Shown here: positions 7,626 to 18,738 of the stretch, piece by piece | Numbering within the stretch: position 1 is the first letter of the stretch | Layout of the letters: each line of letters opens with the position of its first letter | Origin: Thiogranum sp. | Lineage (GTDB): Bacteria > Pseudomonadota > Gammaproteobacteria > DSM-19610 | Direction of reading: 5' to 3' | DNA: 64,000 nt | NCBI GenBank assembly: GCA_030148805.1 | Contig: JASBSS010000036.1 | Coordinates: 1-64,000 of the forward strand | Translations under genes and position numbers: made by a program | Notes under the pieces: generated by a model | What the model was told of the DNA's origin: nothing | The model's database searches: none | What the model saw: the letters and a program-made list of their open reading frames with translations, nothing else

Positions 7626-9188
7626 GCTTCCCTGAAATATCATAGGTCACCCGCGAGATCCCGGGGATCTCGTTGATAATGCGCCGCGACACCAGGTCGA
7701 GAAAATCATACGGCAGGTGCGCCCAGCGCGCGGTCATGAAGTCGATGGTCTCCACCGCCCGCAGGGCGATGACGTAGTCGTAGCGGCGCCCGTCGCCGGT
7801 GACGCCGACGGATTTCACCGGCAGGAAGACGGCGAAGGCCTGGCTGGTCTTGTCGTACAGATCGTGACGGCGCAGCTCCTCGATGAAGATGTGGTCGGCC
7901 AGGCGCAGCAGCTCGGCATACTGTTTTTTCACCTCGCCCAGGATGCGCACGCCCAGCCCCGGGCCGGGGAACGGGTGGCGATAGACCATGTCATACGGCA
8001 GGCCCAGTTCCACGCCCAGTTTGCGCACCTCGTCCTTGAACAGCTCGCGCAGCGGTTCGAGCAGCTTGAGCTTCATGTACGCCGGCAGGCCGCCGACGTT
8101 GTGGTGCGATTTGATCAGGTGCGCCTTGCCGGTCTTGGCGCCGGCCGATTCGATCACGTCGGGATAGATGGTGCCCTGCGCCAGCCACTGGGCGTTCTTC
8201 AGTTTTTCGGACTGTTCCTCGAACACCTCGATGAACAGCTTGCCGATGATCTTGCGCTTCTTCTCCGGGTCGGATTCGTGCCCCAGGGCGCGCAGGAAGC
8301 GCTTCTCCGCGTCCACCCGGATCACGCGCACGCCCATGTGCTCGGCGAAGGTGGCCATCACCTGGTCGCCTTCTTGATGGCGTAACAGCCCGGTGTCGAC
8401 AAAGACACAGGTCAACTGATCGCCGATCGCCTTGTGCAACAGCGCGGCCACCACCGAGGAATCGACGCCACCGGACAAGCCCAGCAGCACCTCCTGGTCG
8501 CCGACCTGCTCGCGGATGCGCGTCAGGCTCTCGTCGATGATGTTGCCCGGCGTCCACAACGCTTCACAGCCGCAGATGTCGCGCACGAACCGCTGCAGGA
8601 TGCGCCCGCCCTGACGGGTGTGCGTCACCTCGGGGTGAAACTGCACGCCATAGTAGCCGCGCTCGTCATCGGCCATGCCCGCCACCGGTGCCGACTCGGT
8701 GCTGGCCATCAGTTTGAAGCCGGGGGGTATGTCCACGACCCGGTCGCCGTGGCTCATCCATACATCCAGCAGGCCATAGCCTTCGGCGCTGGTGTGGTCC
8801 TCGATGTCTTTCAACAGTCGCGTGTGGCCACGGGCGCGCACTTGCGCATAGCCGTACTCGTGATGATCGGCATTCTCCACCTTGCCGCCGAGCTGCGCCG
8901 CCATGGTCTGCATGCCGTAGCAGATGCCGAGCAGCGGCACGCCCAGCTCGAAGATCGGCGCCGGCGCCAGCGGCGCGCCGTCACCGCCGGTCACGCTCTC
9001 CGGCCCGCCCGAGAGGATCACGCCGCGCGGGTGGAACACGCGAATGTCTTCGGCGCTCATGTCCCAGGGGTGGATTTCGCAATACACACCCAGTTCGCGC
9101 ACGCGCCGGGCGATCAACTGCGTGTACTGGGAGCCGAAATCCAGAATCAGGATCCGGTGGGCGTGGATATCGGTTTGTGACACGGACA

Positions 9189-9189
<1 letters not shown>
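7600..9189 (-). CDS. guaA: GMP synthase (glutamine-hydrolysing)
   Basis: Converts XMP to GMP using ATP and glutamine-derived ammonia. Start at ATG 9189 (529 residues), which overlaps the guaB stop by one base (TGATG); the longer open frame to 9312 lies inside guaB. The class I glutamine amidotransferase domain is N-terminal with nucleophile Cys90 (LLGICYGMQ) and FHPEVTHT. The PP-loop ATP pyrophosphatase motif [10 protein letters not shown] lies near 230, and the C-terminal dimerisation domain ends in TIEWE. The intact C-terminus shows that an element inserted here would restore the reading frame, as expected for guaA-targeted islands. Confidence 0.97.
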
Positions 9190-10652
<1,463 letters not shown>

Positions 10653-10688
10653 TCAGTACACCGTGGCAGGGCTTGGAGTTAGCGCGCC

Positions 10689-10717
10689 ATTATAGGTTTT
10701 GCCGCCTTCCCGGTAAA
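10689..10717 (-). promoter_or_regulatory. sigma70 promoter of guaBA
   Basis: On the minus strand a perfect -10 TATAAT (10694-10689) lies 17 bp after TTTACC (10717-10712). The following GGCGCGC forms a GC-rich discriminator, the hallmark of promoters under negative stringent (ppGpp/DksA) control, as known for guaB in E. coli. Initiation is predicted near 10682, giving a leader of about 30 nt to ATG 10652, which lacks a clear Shine-Dalgarno sequence. Confidence 0.72.
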
Positions 10718-11105
10718 CCGCCGGGGCGGGTCGCCCACGGCCCAGCGGTGACAACAACCCCACTTCACGGCTGGGCGGGCTGAAGCGGCTAAACAAGCCA
10801 CTTCTTTCGACCAACCCGAGCGTGTCCAGAGGGTGGGCCCGCGGTCCAGGGCGCGCGCTTGCACCTTGCCCGAATCAGCCATCACTGCTCGCGGGCTTCA
10901 GCTTTCTCGAGGACCACGACCAAGACTCTGTGAACGCCGGCTTTGTCGTCCCGACCCCGGGCGACCCTGTCGCCCATCCCGCGCCCCCTTGAACAGCCGA
11001 GCGACCGCAGACCCGCCCCCGCCGCAGGGGACCCCCACCGAGGTTGCAATGCGGCTGGCCACTGGGTTACAGTCCCGCAATACCCTACACAGAGAATGGA
11101 TTCTC
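10718..11105. other. Intergenic stretch of about 390 bp with no recognisable gene
   Basis: It lies between the divergent guaB promoter and the dockerin-type lipoprotein gene. An open frame from 10833 continues into the lipoprotein gene, but its translation (Arg/Pro-rich, low complexity) is not protein-like. I see no convincing promoter or terminator. It may mark the left border of the imported 11-16.7 kb cluster. Confidence 0.5.
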
Positions 11106-12518
11106 ATGCGGCGCAGCGCCTTGCCATTGTTGTCCCTCCTCGGCCTACAGATTGTCGCGTGCGCAACCCACTTGGCTCACGGCGCAGAGATGGCCGCCGG
11201 CGATTTAGCACCGAGAGGCGCTCCCGACGGCAACCTCACGGCGGCCGACATTCTGGTACTACAGAGGATAGTGCTGGGTGATCTGGCACCTACTTCCCTT
11301 GAACGGCTGATCGCAGACGTGGCCCCCCGCGACAATCCGGACGGTGAGCTCAACGCCGGGGACCTGGTCGTTCTGATGCGCGCCGCGATGGGAGAAATCA
11401 CGCTCTCGCCGATAAGAGACGATACCCCCCCGTTGGCCGCCAACCTGGACCTGATCTCCGCAACAATCGGCACATCCGGGACCATCAACGTCACCGGAGC
11501 GGCGGGTAGTGTTGAAGCTGGCGCTGCGGTTACCTTTATGAATTTCACCACGGGGTCCCGTACCACGATTTCAGCCACCGAGACCGGAGCTTTCGAGGCC
11601 ACGCTGGGGGCCACCCCCGATCAGGTCTTCGGGATTACTGTCTCAGACGGCTTCGGCAACGCTAGTCCGCGGGTCAGTATGAGTCAGCAAAACCCGCTCT
11701 CCATCCAAATCGTCACGCCCGCCGACTCGGCTTTGATTGCAGACGATAGCGTAAACATCACAGGAACTTTCACTGGACCGCCTGATACAGCGATCACCAT
11801 TAACGGTAAGGTCGCATGCATCCAGGGCACATCGTTTGTCGTACCCCAACTGCCATTGCGTACAGGTGCAAACACGCTGCAGGCGAACGCTACTACGCAT
11901 GACGAGCTAATCACCACCCGAACTCACCAGATCAACAGCAGCGGCCCGAGCCCCCTGACCGCGCGAATGACACCGCCGTGTGGACCGGCGCCGCACACCG
12001 CTCGGGTGTACTTGGATAACCGCTCTGCGGAACTGGTCTCGGTGGACATTGATTTCGACGGCGATGGCATTCTCGAAATCAGCAACGGCGATCCGAAAGC
12101 CCCCCTATCCTTCACGTTTCCTAACCCGGGGCGATTCGACACGACGATTTGGGCTAACGACATCAACGGCACCACTTACTATCGCGAACTGCCTGTCATC
12201 GCTACCGATATCAGCGTCATGGATGATTTACTACGCAACACCTATAGCGAAATGCTAGAAAGGTTAAGGGCGGGCGCTTTGGAGGGGGGACTGAATATGA
12301 TCGCCACCCCAGCGCGACAACACTATAAGTCCGTATTCGACGCGCTGGCGCCGGATCTTGGAGCCATCGTGGACCAACTGGGCACCCTCGACAAAGGCAC
12401 CATAGGAACCGAATACGCTGAATATCTCCTCATTCGCACGCGAGGCCCCGGTGGCGACGCGTTTCTGATCTACTTCATCCGTGGCGAGGACGGCGTGTGG
12501 AGATTATCAGAGATGTGA
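11106..12518 (+). CDS. Secreted lipoprotein with two dockerin-like repeats and Ig/PKD-like domains
   Basis: 470 residues from ATG 11106. The signal sequence carries lipobox IVAC (Cys19); cleavage after AHGA (26) is an alternative. Residues 32-59 (GDLAPRGAPDGNLTAADILV...) and 71-98 (DVAPRDNPDGELNAGDLVVL...) are two tandem dockerin/EF-hand-like repeats, with Asp-rich calcium loops followed by a DLVVLxR-type helix. Then come beta-rich Ig-like stretches (about 115-310) and a PKD-like stretch with DIDFDGDGILEISNGDP, another calcium-type loop. The C-terminal about 100 residues (from MDDLLRNTYSEML) are helical and unknown. First of three clustered envelope genes, which may act together. Confidence 0.72.
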   Translation: MRRSALPLLSLLGLQIVACATHLAHGAEMAAGDLAPRGAPDGNLTAADILVLQRIVLGDLAPTSLERLIADVAPRDNPDGELNAGDLVVLMRAAMGEITLSPIRDDTPPLAANLDLISATIGTSGTINVTGAAGSVEAGAAVTFMNFTTGSRTTISATETGAFEATLGATPDQVFGITVSDGFGNASPRVSMSQQNPLSIQIVTPADSALIADDSVNITGTFTGPPDTAITINGKVACIQGTSFVVPQLPLRTGANTLQANATTHDELITTRTHQINSSGPSPLTARMTPPCGPAPHTARVYLDNRSAELVSVDIDFDGDGILEISNGDPKAPLSFTFPNPGRFDTTIWANDINGTTYYRELPVIATDISVMDDLLRNTYSEMLERLRAGALEGGLNMIATPARQHYKSVFDALAPDLGAIVDQLGTLDKGTIGTEYAEYLLIRTRGPGGDAFLIYFIRGEDGVWRLSEM

Positions 12519-12602
12519 AGACCAACCCACCGCCCTGTTAGTAAGAGAACGTATGGTAGCTGACGTCACCGATCCGGCGGACTCCGGTAAAAGGACCAAT
12601 AG

Positions 12603-13268
12603 ATGAAGTACAAGCCCCCCAAGCCGTATTACTTTGCAGTCTGGATCCTGCTGACACTACCGTTGACAGCCTGCGGCCTCTCCGGCGAACCGCAACAGGG
12701 AACCGTCATCGACGCCGCTACCGACCGGCCCGTCGAAGGCGCCATCGTCGTGGCCCGCTGGATCGGTCACGCGGCCACCTGGGCGCACGGGCGTACGGTC
12801 TGTTACCACGTTGAATCCACCACCAGCGACAAGGCCGGTCGATTCCATATCCCAGAATGGAAAAAAGCCTATAGCGAGGACTGGCAGAAAAACATTAGCC
12901 CACGGTATGTGGACATAACAGCCTACAAGCCTGGCTATCAGTTCTCACCGCGTCAGATAGGAGAGGAGAGCGAACTCAAAGGGGTTTTTTACGTCGAGCC
13001 ATTTACGACCCGCTCAAGCAAAAGGCTGGATTACCTGACCACTCTGAGCGCAACCACCGTTTGTGGTGAAGCCCGTGAAAGCAACAGCAATCTGCTGTTA
13101 TTGAAGAAAGCGATTTATCGGGAGGCTACCGCGGTAGCCGAGACCCCTCAAGATAGGGGCCAAGTTGAAATTATACGCTTTGGCTTGGAATCTCTCGAAT
13201 TCGGCGGCGTAGAGGCCTTAAAACGGATGACAGAAAGGCAAAAACATGGCGATAAAAACAGTCATTAA
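12603..13268 (+). CDS. Lipoprotein with carboxypeptidase-regulatory-like beta-sandwich
   Basis: 221 residues. Signal peptide with lipobox LTAC (Cys24). Residues 34-100 (GTVIDAATDRPVEGAIVVARW ... SDKAGRFHIPEW) follow the carboxypeptidase regulatory-like/transthyretin-like pattern often found in envelope proteins. Several Cys remain in the mature part (TVCYHVES, TTVCGEARE). AAGGA lies eight bases before the ATG. The 3' end overlaps the next gene by 23 bp, so the two are co-translated. Exact role unknown. Confidence 0.7.
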   Translation: MKYKPPKPYYFAVWILLTLPLTACGLSGEPQQGTVIDAATDRPVEGAIVVARWIGHAATWAHGRTVCYHVESTTSDKAGRFHIPEWKKAYSEDWQKNISPRYVDITAYKPGYQFSPRQIGEESELKGVFYVEPFTTRSSKRLDYLTTLSATTVCGEARESNSNLLLLKKAIYREATAVAETPQDRGQVEIIRFGLESLEFGGVEALKRMTERQKHGDKNSH

Positions 13269-16200
13269 TATCTATTTCCTATACACTGTGGCGCTAACTT
13301 TCTCCACCGTTAACGCGTACGAACTTGGAACGCATGCTCTATTGACTTTTCACGCCTACAAGCGGTCCGCCCTTGGTATGGAATACCAGTTGCTAAATGG
13401 TCTTGGATTGACACCAACAGCCTCAAACCAGTTCGGAGAAGTCTATTTCGATATTACCGGAAAAATGCTTGAACAACGTAAGCAAACGGATTTCGAAAGA
13501 AGCAAAATGCCAAATGAAGGTAGAGACTTCTTGACAATTCAAGGCTGGCTCATGCGCGGCGCCATCCGAGAAGACGATGCCTACAAGGAAGCCAACCCGC
13601 AGGACGATCCCTACCCCGAAAACGCTTCCTTGCGTCGCCCCCTGCATCATTTCTTCGACCCGATCAACGACTGCGGACTTTTTGTTGGCAGTTGTAACTC
13701 CAACTTAATCGAAGACGGTGTCTTCGGGTACGGCTCACTAGACCCGGACGTGCATAAGGCGCCCGACTGGGCCATAGGCACAAGCGATGTATTTATCGAT
13801 CCAACCACGCCCGAGCCAGTTCGACGCAACCACTTTACCGTATTCGACGCACGCGAGGCCCTGTATCGCGCCCTCACCTCCAGAAACCGAGCGGGGGATA
13901 TCGTCGCAGCCTCAGAGGATGAGCGCAACGCCTACTGGGCCACTACGTTCCGATCGTTGGGCGACGTTGTTCACCTGATCCAGGACATGGCCCAGCCGCA
14001 ACATACGCGTAACGACAGGCATGCCGGAAAAACTCCGGAGAGCGTAACGGGTCATGAAAGTGTTTATGAAAAGTACGTCGATGCCCGTGCCACGGGCGCT
14101 CCGGCCTATCGGATCGATGGTACGCCAGCTACCCCTCAGCCCTTGACCTACGGGGGCTATCCCGTTCCGGAGTTCGACGATTACGCCTCCTTCTTCAGCA
14201 CGATCCATCTCGACGGCCCAGATCCTCGACAAAGGCGCGGACTGGCGGACTATTCCAACCGCGGCTTTTTCAGCGCCGGAACCAATCTAGGTCGTTCCGG
14301 CTATGAATTGCCTAGCAACAATAAAAATGACTACAAGAGACAAGAGGCGTCGATCTCTCTTCCAGAGGCGGTGCCCGAGACCATCCGGCTCCTCGTCGAC
14401 GACGTAATCGACACCAATCAACCGTCGCGGACCGCGCTCAACGTCCCTTTGAGTACCGAAAGCGCCTGGGAGCTGTTTCGGGGCACTAATGTGCCTAGCC
14501 TCTCCCTGACGCGGCCGAACTACGATGCCATGGCGGATCTTCTGATTCCCCGGGCCGTCGCTTATAGCGCCGGCCTCCTTAACTATTTCTTTCGTGGTCG
14601 GCTTGATCCGGTCATTGATGCATACAACCAAAGCGAGGTCTCGATTCGGTTTTCGAACCATAGCAAGAATGACACGATATACAGCGATAACGGCGCCGGC
14701 ACACTGGCAATGACTTATCGCTTCAAAGGCGCTAACGGTCAATGGGTCTTCGGCATCTCCGATGACCTCGTGTCGCTGAATCCCGGTGACGACGTGGCCG
14801 CTGGTGCGAGCAGTTCAGGAACCTATCGGCTTACCTTCACCCCGCCGATTCCGGTGGAAGCCGCACAACTGGAACTACGAGTGATATTCCGAGGGCGACT
14901 GGGCAACGAAACAGATGCGGTTGCCGTGGGCTATGAGCCGATGACCTCGGGAGGTTTCTTTGTAACGCCGAGCGTCACCCCAGCTGACGGAATCACTGGA
15001 AGCCGTCATATCTATAAAGTAGACGGCACGTGGCGAATCGCTCCAGGATCAGGATTTGCATTCGGCCGTCTGGACTGGAAGGGACACGAGCTCGACGACA
15101 CCCTTTCTTTTGACGGTCCGGTGTCCAGATACCTTTATCGGGTCGGGGCGGGCTATTCACGCTTTGTCTATCGACATGGTTCTGTGTGGGCCATCGTTCC
15201 GCAAGGCAATGTGATTGGCGCTGGCATACAAAGAAACAGCACCGATAGTTCACTCGCGGCGATAACGTACTCGTCGAATACGGTACGGGTGTATGTGCGG
15301 GATTTCGCTGCCCAGTACCCTAATAACGCAGATTACTCCCCAACCAATCCACTCGGCTGGCGGCTGGTGATGGAACAAGCAGTCTCTGATGCCTATCCCG
15401 CCACCCCTATGTTTTTCAATGCGTCAGGCACCACGGCGAAAGGGATTTTTGATGCATGGTCTTCCGCCGAAACCCGCGTTGCGGCTTTGACTCTCTCCGG
15501 CACCGAGGCTGGTCTAGCGTTTTCCAGCCAGCCGAACACTTTTACCCAAATAACCACCAAGCGCAACCACACGACGAGTTCCGCCACCGCAGCCGTTGGG
15601 TCCACAACCGAGAGCTGTGGCCTGTATGCTGCTTGTTTAGCTTACGGCTGCGCCGACTACCCCGACGGCTGCAGTCTGCAGAAAACTGAGGCGACATATC
15701 GCCATCATAGGGATATATACGACTACGGCAATACTCCACAGAGCGCGCCAATCATTATAGCCGTCGATTTTCAGGGAGACCGTGAAGTGGTCGCCACGCT
15801 TCGCGCCGAGTCGGATCACGCCTTACGCGAAGAAAGCATCGACACCCAGACAGACACTCAGCAAACCGACGTGCATAATTGCGTGGACTCCTGGGACTCC
15901 ACCGGCACACGAACCACCACGCAATCGCTCGTCTCTCAGTCCTCCTCGAAGACCGACAGTTCACTCCACGTCGCGACGAGCGCCATTCCGCTGCATTCGG
16001 ATTATTCCCGATTCACACTTGACGAACAGCGTACGTATGTTTTTGACATTGCCTCAAACGCTCCAACCAGCGATCGCGCCACTGCAACCAGCTCTTCAAA
16101 CCGCACTCTAATCAACGGAAAATTCAATTTCTTTGATTTGCGCCATAATATAACGTCCTACTCAGCGCGCGAAAAGCTCACTATCGACGCGTTTGACGGA

Positions 16201-16674
16201 ACCGGCGACGTCTCTCGGTTCTCCTACGCGGAAAACGTGGATACCAGTCGCACGACCGACACCACTGAAACCCTGCGCACCATCGTCCAGATCGACAATC
16301 GGAAATCGGCTCTATATGAGGTTATTTTAAAGCAACCTCTCTCGACGTCCTATGAGCATTCGCTCGAACCGCTTCACGGAGACTGTGTCAATCTAGATAC
16401 GGAGTCACAGACGCCCGGCACCGTAACTCGCAGCTGGACAAACTTTCTCACCTATTTGCACCCCGAAATAGAGAGAACGGATTCCGGGCAGGGCTATGCG
16501 GTGGATCATCTGGGCAACGCGCTCATCAGCCAAACCATCTGGGCGGAGAATGAGGCTTCATACGCCACGTATACGTCCGTAGGCACCTGGAACTTCCTCA
16601 GCGGTGGCGATCTGGCGTCTTTATTCGGTATTACCAATCCCAACGTGAAATTCTGGCCTGTCGGCCTCTATTAG
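13246..16674 (+). CDS. Large secreted protein with zinc phospholipase C / P1 nuclease-like N-terminal domain
   Basis: 1142 residues with signal peptide (cleavage near VNA|YELG). The N-terminal third carries the zinc-site signature of the PLC/P1 nuclease fold: GTH at 28-30 after the mature start, GAIREDD at 105-111, RPLHHFFDP at 131-139 and GDVVHLIQDMAQPQHTRND at 239-257 (His243, Asp247, His253). From about 480 the protein is beta-rich and unrecognised, with a Cys-rich patch (CGLYAACLAYGCADYPDGC) near 790. AAAGG precedes the ATG. Base composition is visibly poorer in GC than the flanking housekeeping genes. It is probably a cell-surface or exported hydrolase; the substrate (phospholipid, phosphodiester or other) is unknown. 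Confidence 0.72.
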   Translation: MAIKTVINIYFLYTVALTFSTVNAYELGTHALLTFHAYKRSALGMEYQLLNGLGLTPTASNQFGEVYFDITGKMLEQRKQTDFERSKMPNEGRDFLTIQGWLMRGAIREDDAYKEANPQDDPYPENASLRRPLHHFFDPINDCGLFVGSCNSNLIEDGVFGYGSLDPDVHKAPDWAIGTSDVFIDPTTPEPVRRNHFTVFDAREALYRALTSRNRAGDIVAASEDERNAYWATTFRSLGDVVHLIQDMAQPQHTRNDRHAGKTPESVTGHESVYEKYVDARATGAPAYRIDGTPATPQPLTYGGYPVPEFDDYASFFSTIHLDGPDPRQRRGLADYSNRGFFSAGTNLGRSGYELPSNNKNDYKRQEASISLPEAVPETIRLLVDDVIDTNQPSRTALNVPLSTESAWELFRGTNVPSLSLTRPNYDAMADLLIPRAVAYSAGLLNYFFRGRLDPVIDAYNQSEVSIRFSNHSKNDTIYSDNGAGTLAMTYRFKGANGQWVFGISDDLVSLNPGDDVAAGASSSGTYRLTFTPPIPVEAAQLELRVIFRGRLGNETDAVAVGYEPMTSGGFFVTPSVTPADGITGSRHIYKVDGTWRIAPGSGFAFGRLDWKGHELDDTLSFDGPVSRYLYRVGAGYSRFVYRHGSVWAIVPQGNVIGAGIQRNSTDSSLAAITYSSNTVRVYVRDFAAQYPNNADYSPTNPLGWRLVMEQAVSDAYPATPMFFNASGTTAKGIFDAWSSAETRVAALTLSGTEAGLAFSSQPNTFTQITTKRNHTTSSATAAVGSTTESCGLYAACLAYGCADYPDGCSLQKTEATYRHHRDIYDYGNTPQSAPIIIAVDFQGDREVVATLRAESDHALREESIDTQTDTQQTDVHNCVDSWDSTGTRTTTQSLVSQSSSKTDSSLHVATSAIPLHSDYSRFTLDEQRTYVFDIASNAPTSDRATATSSSNRTLINGKFNFFDLRHNITSYSAREKLTIDAFDGTGDVSRFSYAENVDTSRTTDTTETLRTIVQIDNRKSALYEVILKQPLSTSYEHSLEPLHGDCVNLDTESQTPGTVTRSWTNFLTYLHPEIERTDSGQGYAVDHLGNALISQTIWAENEASYATYTSVGTWNFLSGGDLASLFGITNPNVKFWPVGLY

Positions 16675-16692
16675 TCCAATCCACACCAAGAG

Positions 16693-17739
16693 CTAAACGA
16701 TCGGCGGCTCCTCGTCCACCAACGGATGCACCGGCAGCTCGTCGGCCTGGAAGGCCTCGACCTGGCTTTCGGCCTGGCGCACGGATTCGAAGCGGGCGAT
16801 GTGGAACAGCGCCTCGCCCTCGTTGACCAGCGGCAGGTTGTGGCGGCCGATGATGATGCCGCCGACGTTGCTGCTGACCTCGAGCTCCTGGCTGCCGAAG
16901 GGGTCGGCGATCACGCCGATCACGTCGCCGCGGCGCACCCGGGTGCCGAGCGCGGCGGTCACCCGCAGGATGCCGCTGCGCCCGGCGCGCACCCAGCTGC
17001 TGGTGCGCGCCACCATCGGCTCGGGCACGCGGCCGCTGCGGCTGGATCGGGGCAGCATGCCGAGTTCGCGCATCACCGAGACAATGCCCTTGAGACCGGC
17101 GCGGATGCAGTGCTCGTCGAAGCGCAGCGCTTCGCCGCCCTCGTAGAGCAACATGGGGATACCGCGCTCGGCAGCCACCTCGCGCAGCGAGCCGTCGCGC
17201 ACGTCGGAGTTGAGCATCACCGGCACGTGAAAGGCACGGGCGATACGCGCGGTTTCGGCATCGTCCAGGTTGGCGCGGATCTGTGGCAGGTTTTCGCGGT
17301 GCACGGCGCCGGTGTGCAGGTCGATGCCATAGTCGCTGTTGGCGACGATGCTATCGAGAAAGCGGTAGGCCAGGCGGGCCGCCATCGAGCCGCCCTCCGA
17401 ACCGGGAAAGGAACGGTTCAGATCGCGCCGGTCGGGTAAATAGCGCGAACGGTTGACGAAGCCGTAAACGTTGACAATCGGTACCGCGATCAGCGTGCCG
17501 CGCAAGCGTTTTAGCAACGGCAGACGCAGCAACCGGCGAATGATCTCCACGCCGTTGATCTCATCGCCGTGAATGGCGGCGCTGACGAACAGCCGCGGAC
17601 CCTGGCGTTTGCCGCACACCACGTGCAGCGGCAGGTTCATCGGCGCGTGTGAATACAGACTGGCGATGGGCAGCTCCAGGGTGACGCTCTGCCCCGGCTC
17701 GACGCGCATACCGTCGATATCGATACCTCCCCCGGGCAC
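16693..17739 (-). CDS. Succinylglutamate desuccinylase/aspartoacylase-family zinc hydrolase
   Basis: 348 residues of the M14-like AstE/AspA family: zinc ligands His57 and Glu60 in AIHGDEINGVEI, the RDLNRSFPG substrate loop at 105-113 and His142 in DLHTGA, with C-terminal lipoyl-like beta domain (GDVIGVIADPFG). It lies 3 bp after rimK in the same direction. Family members next to rimK are common in Proteobacteria. A role in reversing or trimming RimK-type glutamylation is an inference. Confidence 0.85.
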   Translation of the reverse strand: MPGGGIDIDGMRVEPGQSVTLELPIASLYSHAPMNLPLHVVCGKRQGPRLFVSAAIHGDEINGVEIIRRLLRLPLLKRLRGTLIAVPIVNVYGFVNRSRYLPDRRDLNRSFPGSEGGSMAARLAYRFLDSIVANSDYGIDLHTGAVHRENLPQIRANLDDAETARIARAFHVPVMLNSDVRDGSLREVAAERGIPMLLYEGGEALRFDEHCIRAGLKGIVSVMRELGMLPRSSRSGRVPEPMVARTSSWVRAGRSGILRVTAALGTRVRRGDVIGVIADPFGSQELEVSSNVGGIIIGRHNLPLVNEGEALFHIARFESVRQAESQVEAFQADELPVHPLVDEEPPIV

Positions 17740-17742
17740 GGC

Positions 17743-18648
17743 TCAGCCTTTGCCTTTGGTGCGGGTGCGGTGCGGCCGGGCGTTGCGGGCGATGAAATCG
17801 ATGATCATGCCGGCGATGTCCTTGCCGGTGGCCTCCTCGATCCCCTCCAGGCCGGGCGAGGAGTTGACCTCCATGACCACGGCGCCGTGGTTGGAGCGCA
17901 GGATGTCCACGCCGGCCACGTTCAGGCCCATGATGTTGGCCGCGCGCACCGCCGTGGAACGCTCCTCCGGCGTGATCTTGATGATGCTGGCCGAACCGCC
18001 GCGGTGCAGGTTGGAGCGGAACTCGCCGGCCACCGCCTGGCGTTTCATCGCCGCGACCACCTTGTCGCCGATGACGAAACAGCGGATGTCGGCACCGCCG
18101 GCCTCGCGGATGTATTCCTGCACCAGGATGTTGGCGCGCAGCCCCATGAAGGCCTCGATCACGCTCTCGGCGGCCTTCTGGGTCTCGGCCAGCACCACGC
18201 CGATGCCCTGGGTGCCTTCGAGCAGCTTGATCACCACCGGGGCGCCGCCGACCATGGTCAGCAGGTCCTGCACGTCGTCGGGCGAATGCGCGAAGCCGGT
18301 GACCGGCAGGCCGATGCCCTTGCGCGCCAGCAGCTGCAACGAGCGCAGCTTGTCGCGCGAGCGGCTGATGGCCACCGACTCGTTCAGCGGATACACGCCC
18401 ATCATCTCGAACTGGCGCAGCACCGCGGTGCCATAGAAGGTCACCGAGGCGCCGATGCGCGGGATCACCGCGTCGAAATCGTTGAGGATGCGGCCGTTGT
18501 AGTGGATCTCGGGCCGGTTGGAGGCGATGTTCATGTAGGCGCGCAGCGTGTTGATCATCTCCGCTTCGTGGCCGCGCTCCTCGGCGGCCTCGATCAGGCG
18601 GTTGGTCGAATACAACGAACGCTTGCGCGAGAGGATCGCAATTTTCAT
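17743..18648 (-). CDS. rimK: RimK-type ATP-grasp alpha-L-glutamate ligase
   Basis: 301 residues, normal length. It begins [18 protein letters not shown] as RimK does. The ATP-grasp body carries [14 protein letters not shown] (nucleotide-binding loop), [21 protein letters not shown] and the metal-binding [14 protein letters not shown]. In E. coli RimK adds glutamates to the C-terminus of ribosomal protein S6. First gene of a two-gene unit with the desuccinylase-like gene. Confidence 0.93.
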   Translation of the reverse strand: MKIAILSRKRSLYSTNRLIEAAEERGHEAEMINTLRAYMNIASNRPEIHYNGRILNDFDAVIPRIGASVTFYGTAVLRQFEMMGVYPLNESVAISRSRDKLRSLQLLARKGIGLPVTGFAHSPDDVQDLLTMVGGAPVVIKLLEGTQGIGVVLAETQKAAESVIEAFMGLRANILVQEYIREAGGADIRCFVIGDKVVAAMKRQAVAGEFRSNLHRGGSASIIKITPEERSTAVRAANIMGLNVAGVDILRSNHGAVVMEVNSSPGLEGIEEATGKDIAGMIIDFIARNARPHRTRTKGKG

Positions 18649-18738
18649 AAATCACCTGCCATGCTAAAGGTTGCGCCGTGACCGGCTAGGCGCGCCGCTG
18701 CGGCGCCGTGGTCTCTCCACCCACTGTAGCACCGCCGC

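Noticed and set aside
10833-11105. N-terminal extension of the dockerin-type lipoprotein
   Set aside because: The added 91 residues are Arg/Pro-rich and would bury the lipoprotein signal; ATG 11106 gives a proper signal sequence.
16675-16692. Terminator between the convergent large protein gene and the desuccinylase gene
   Set aside because: The 18-bp gap has no inverted repeat or T-run.
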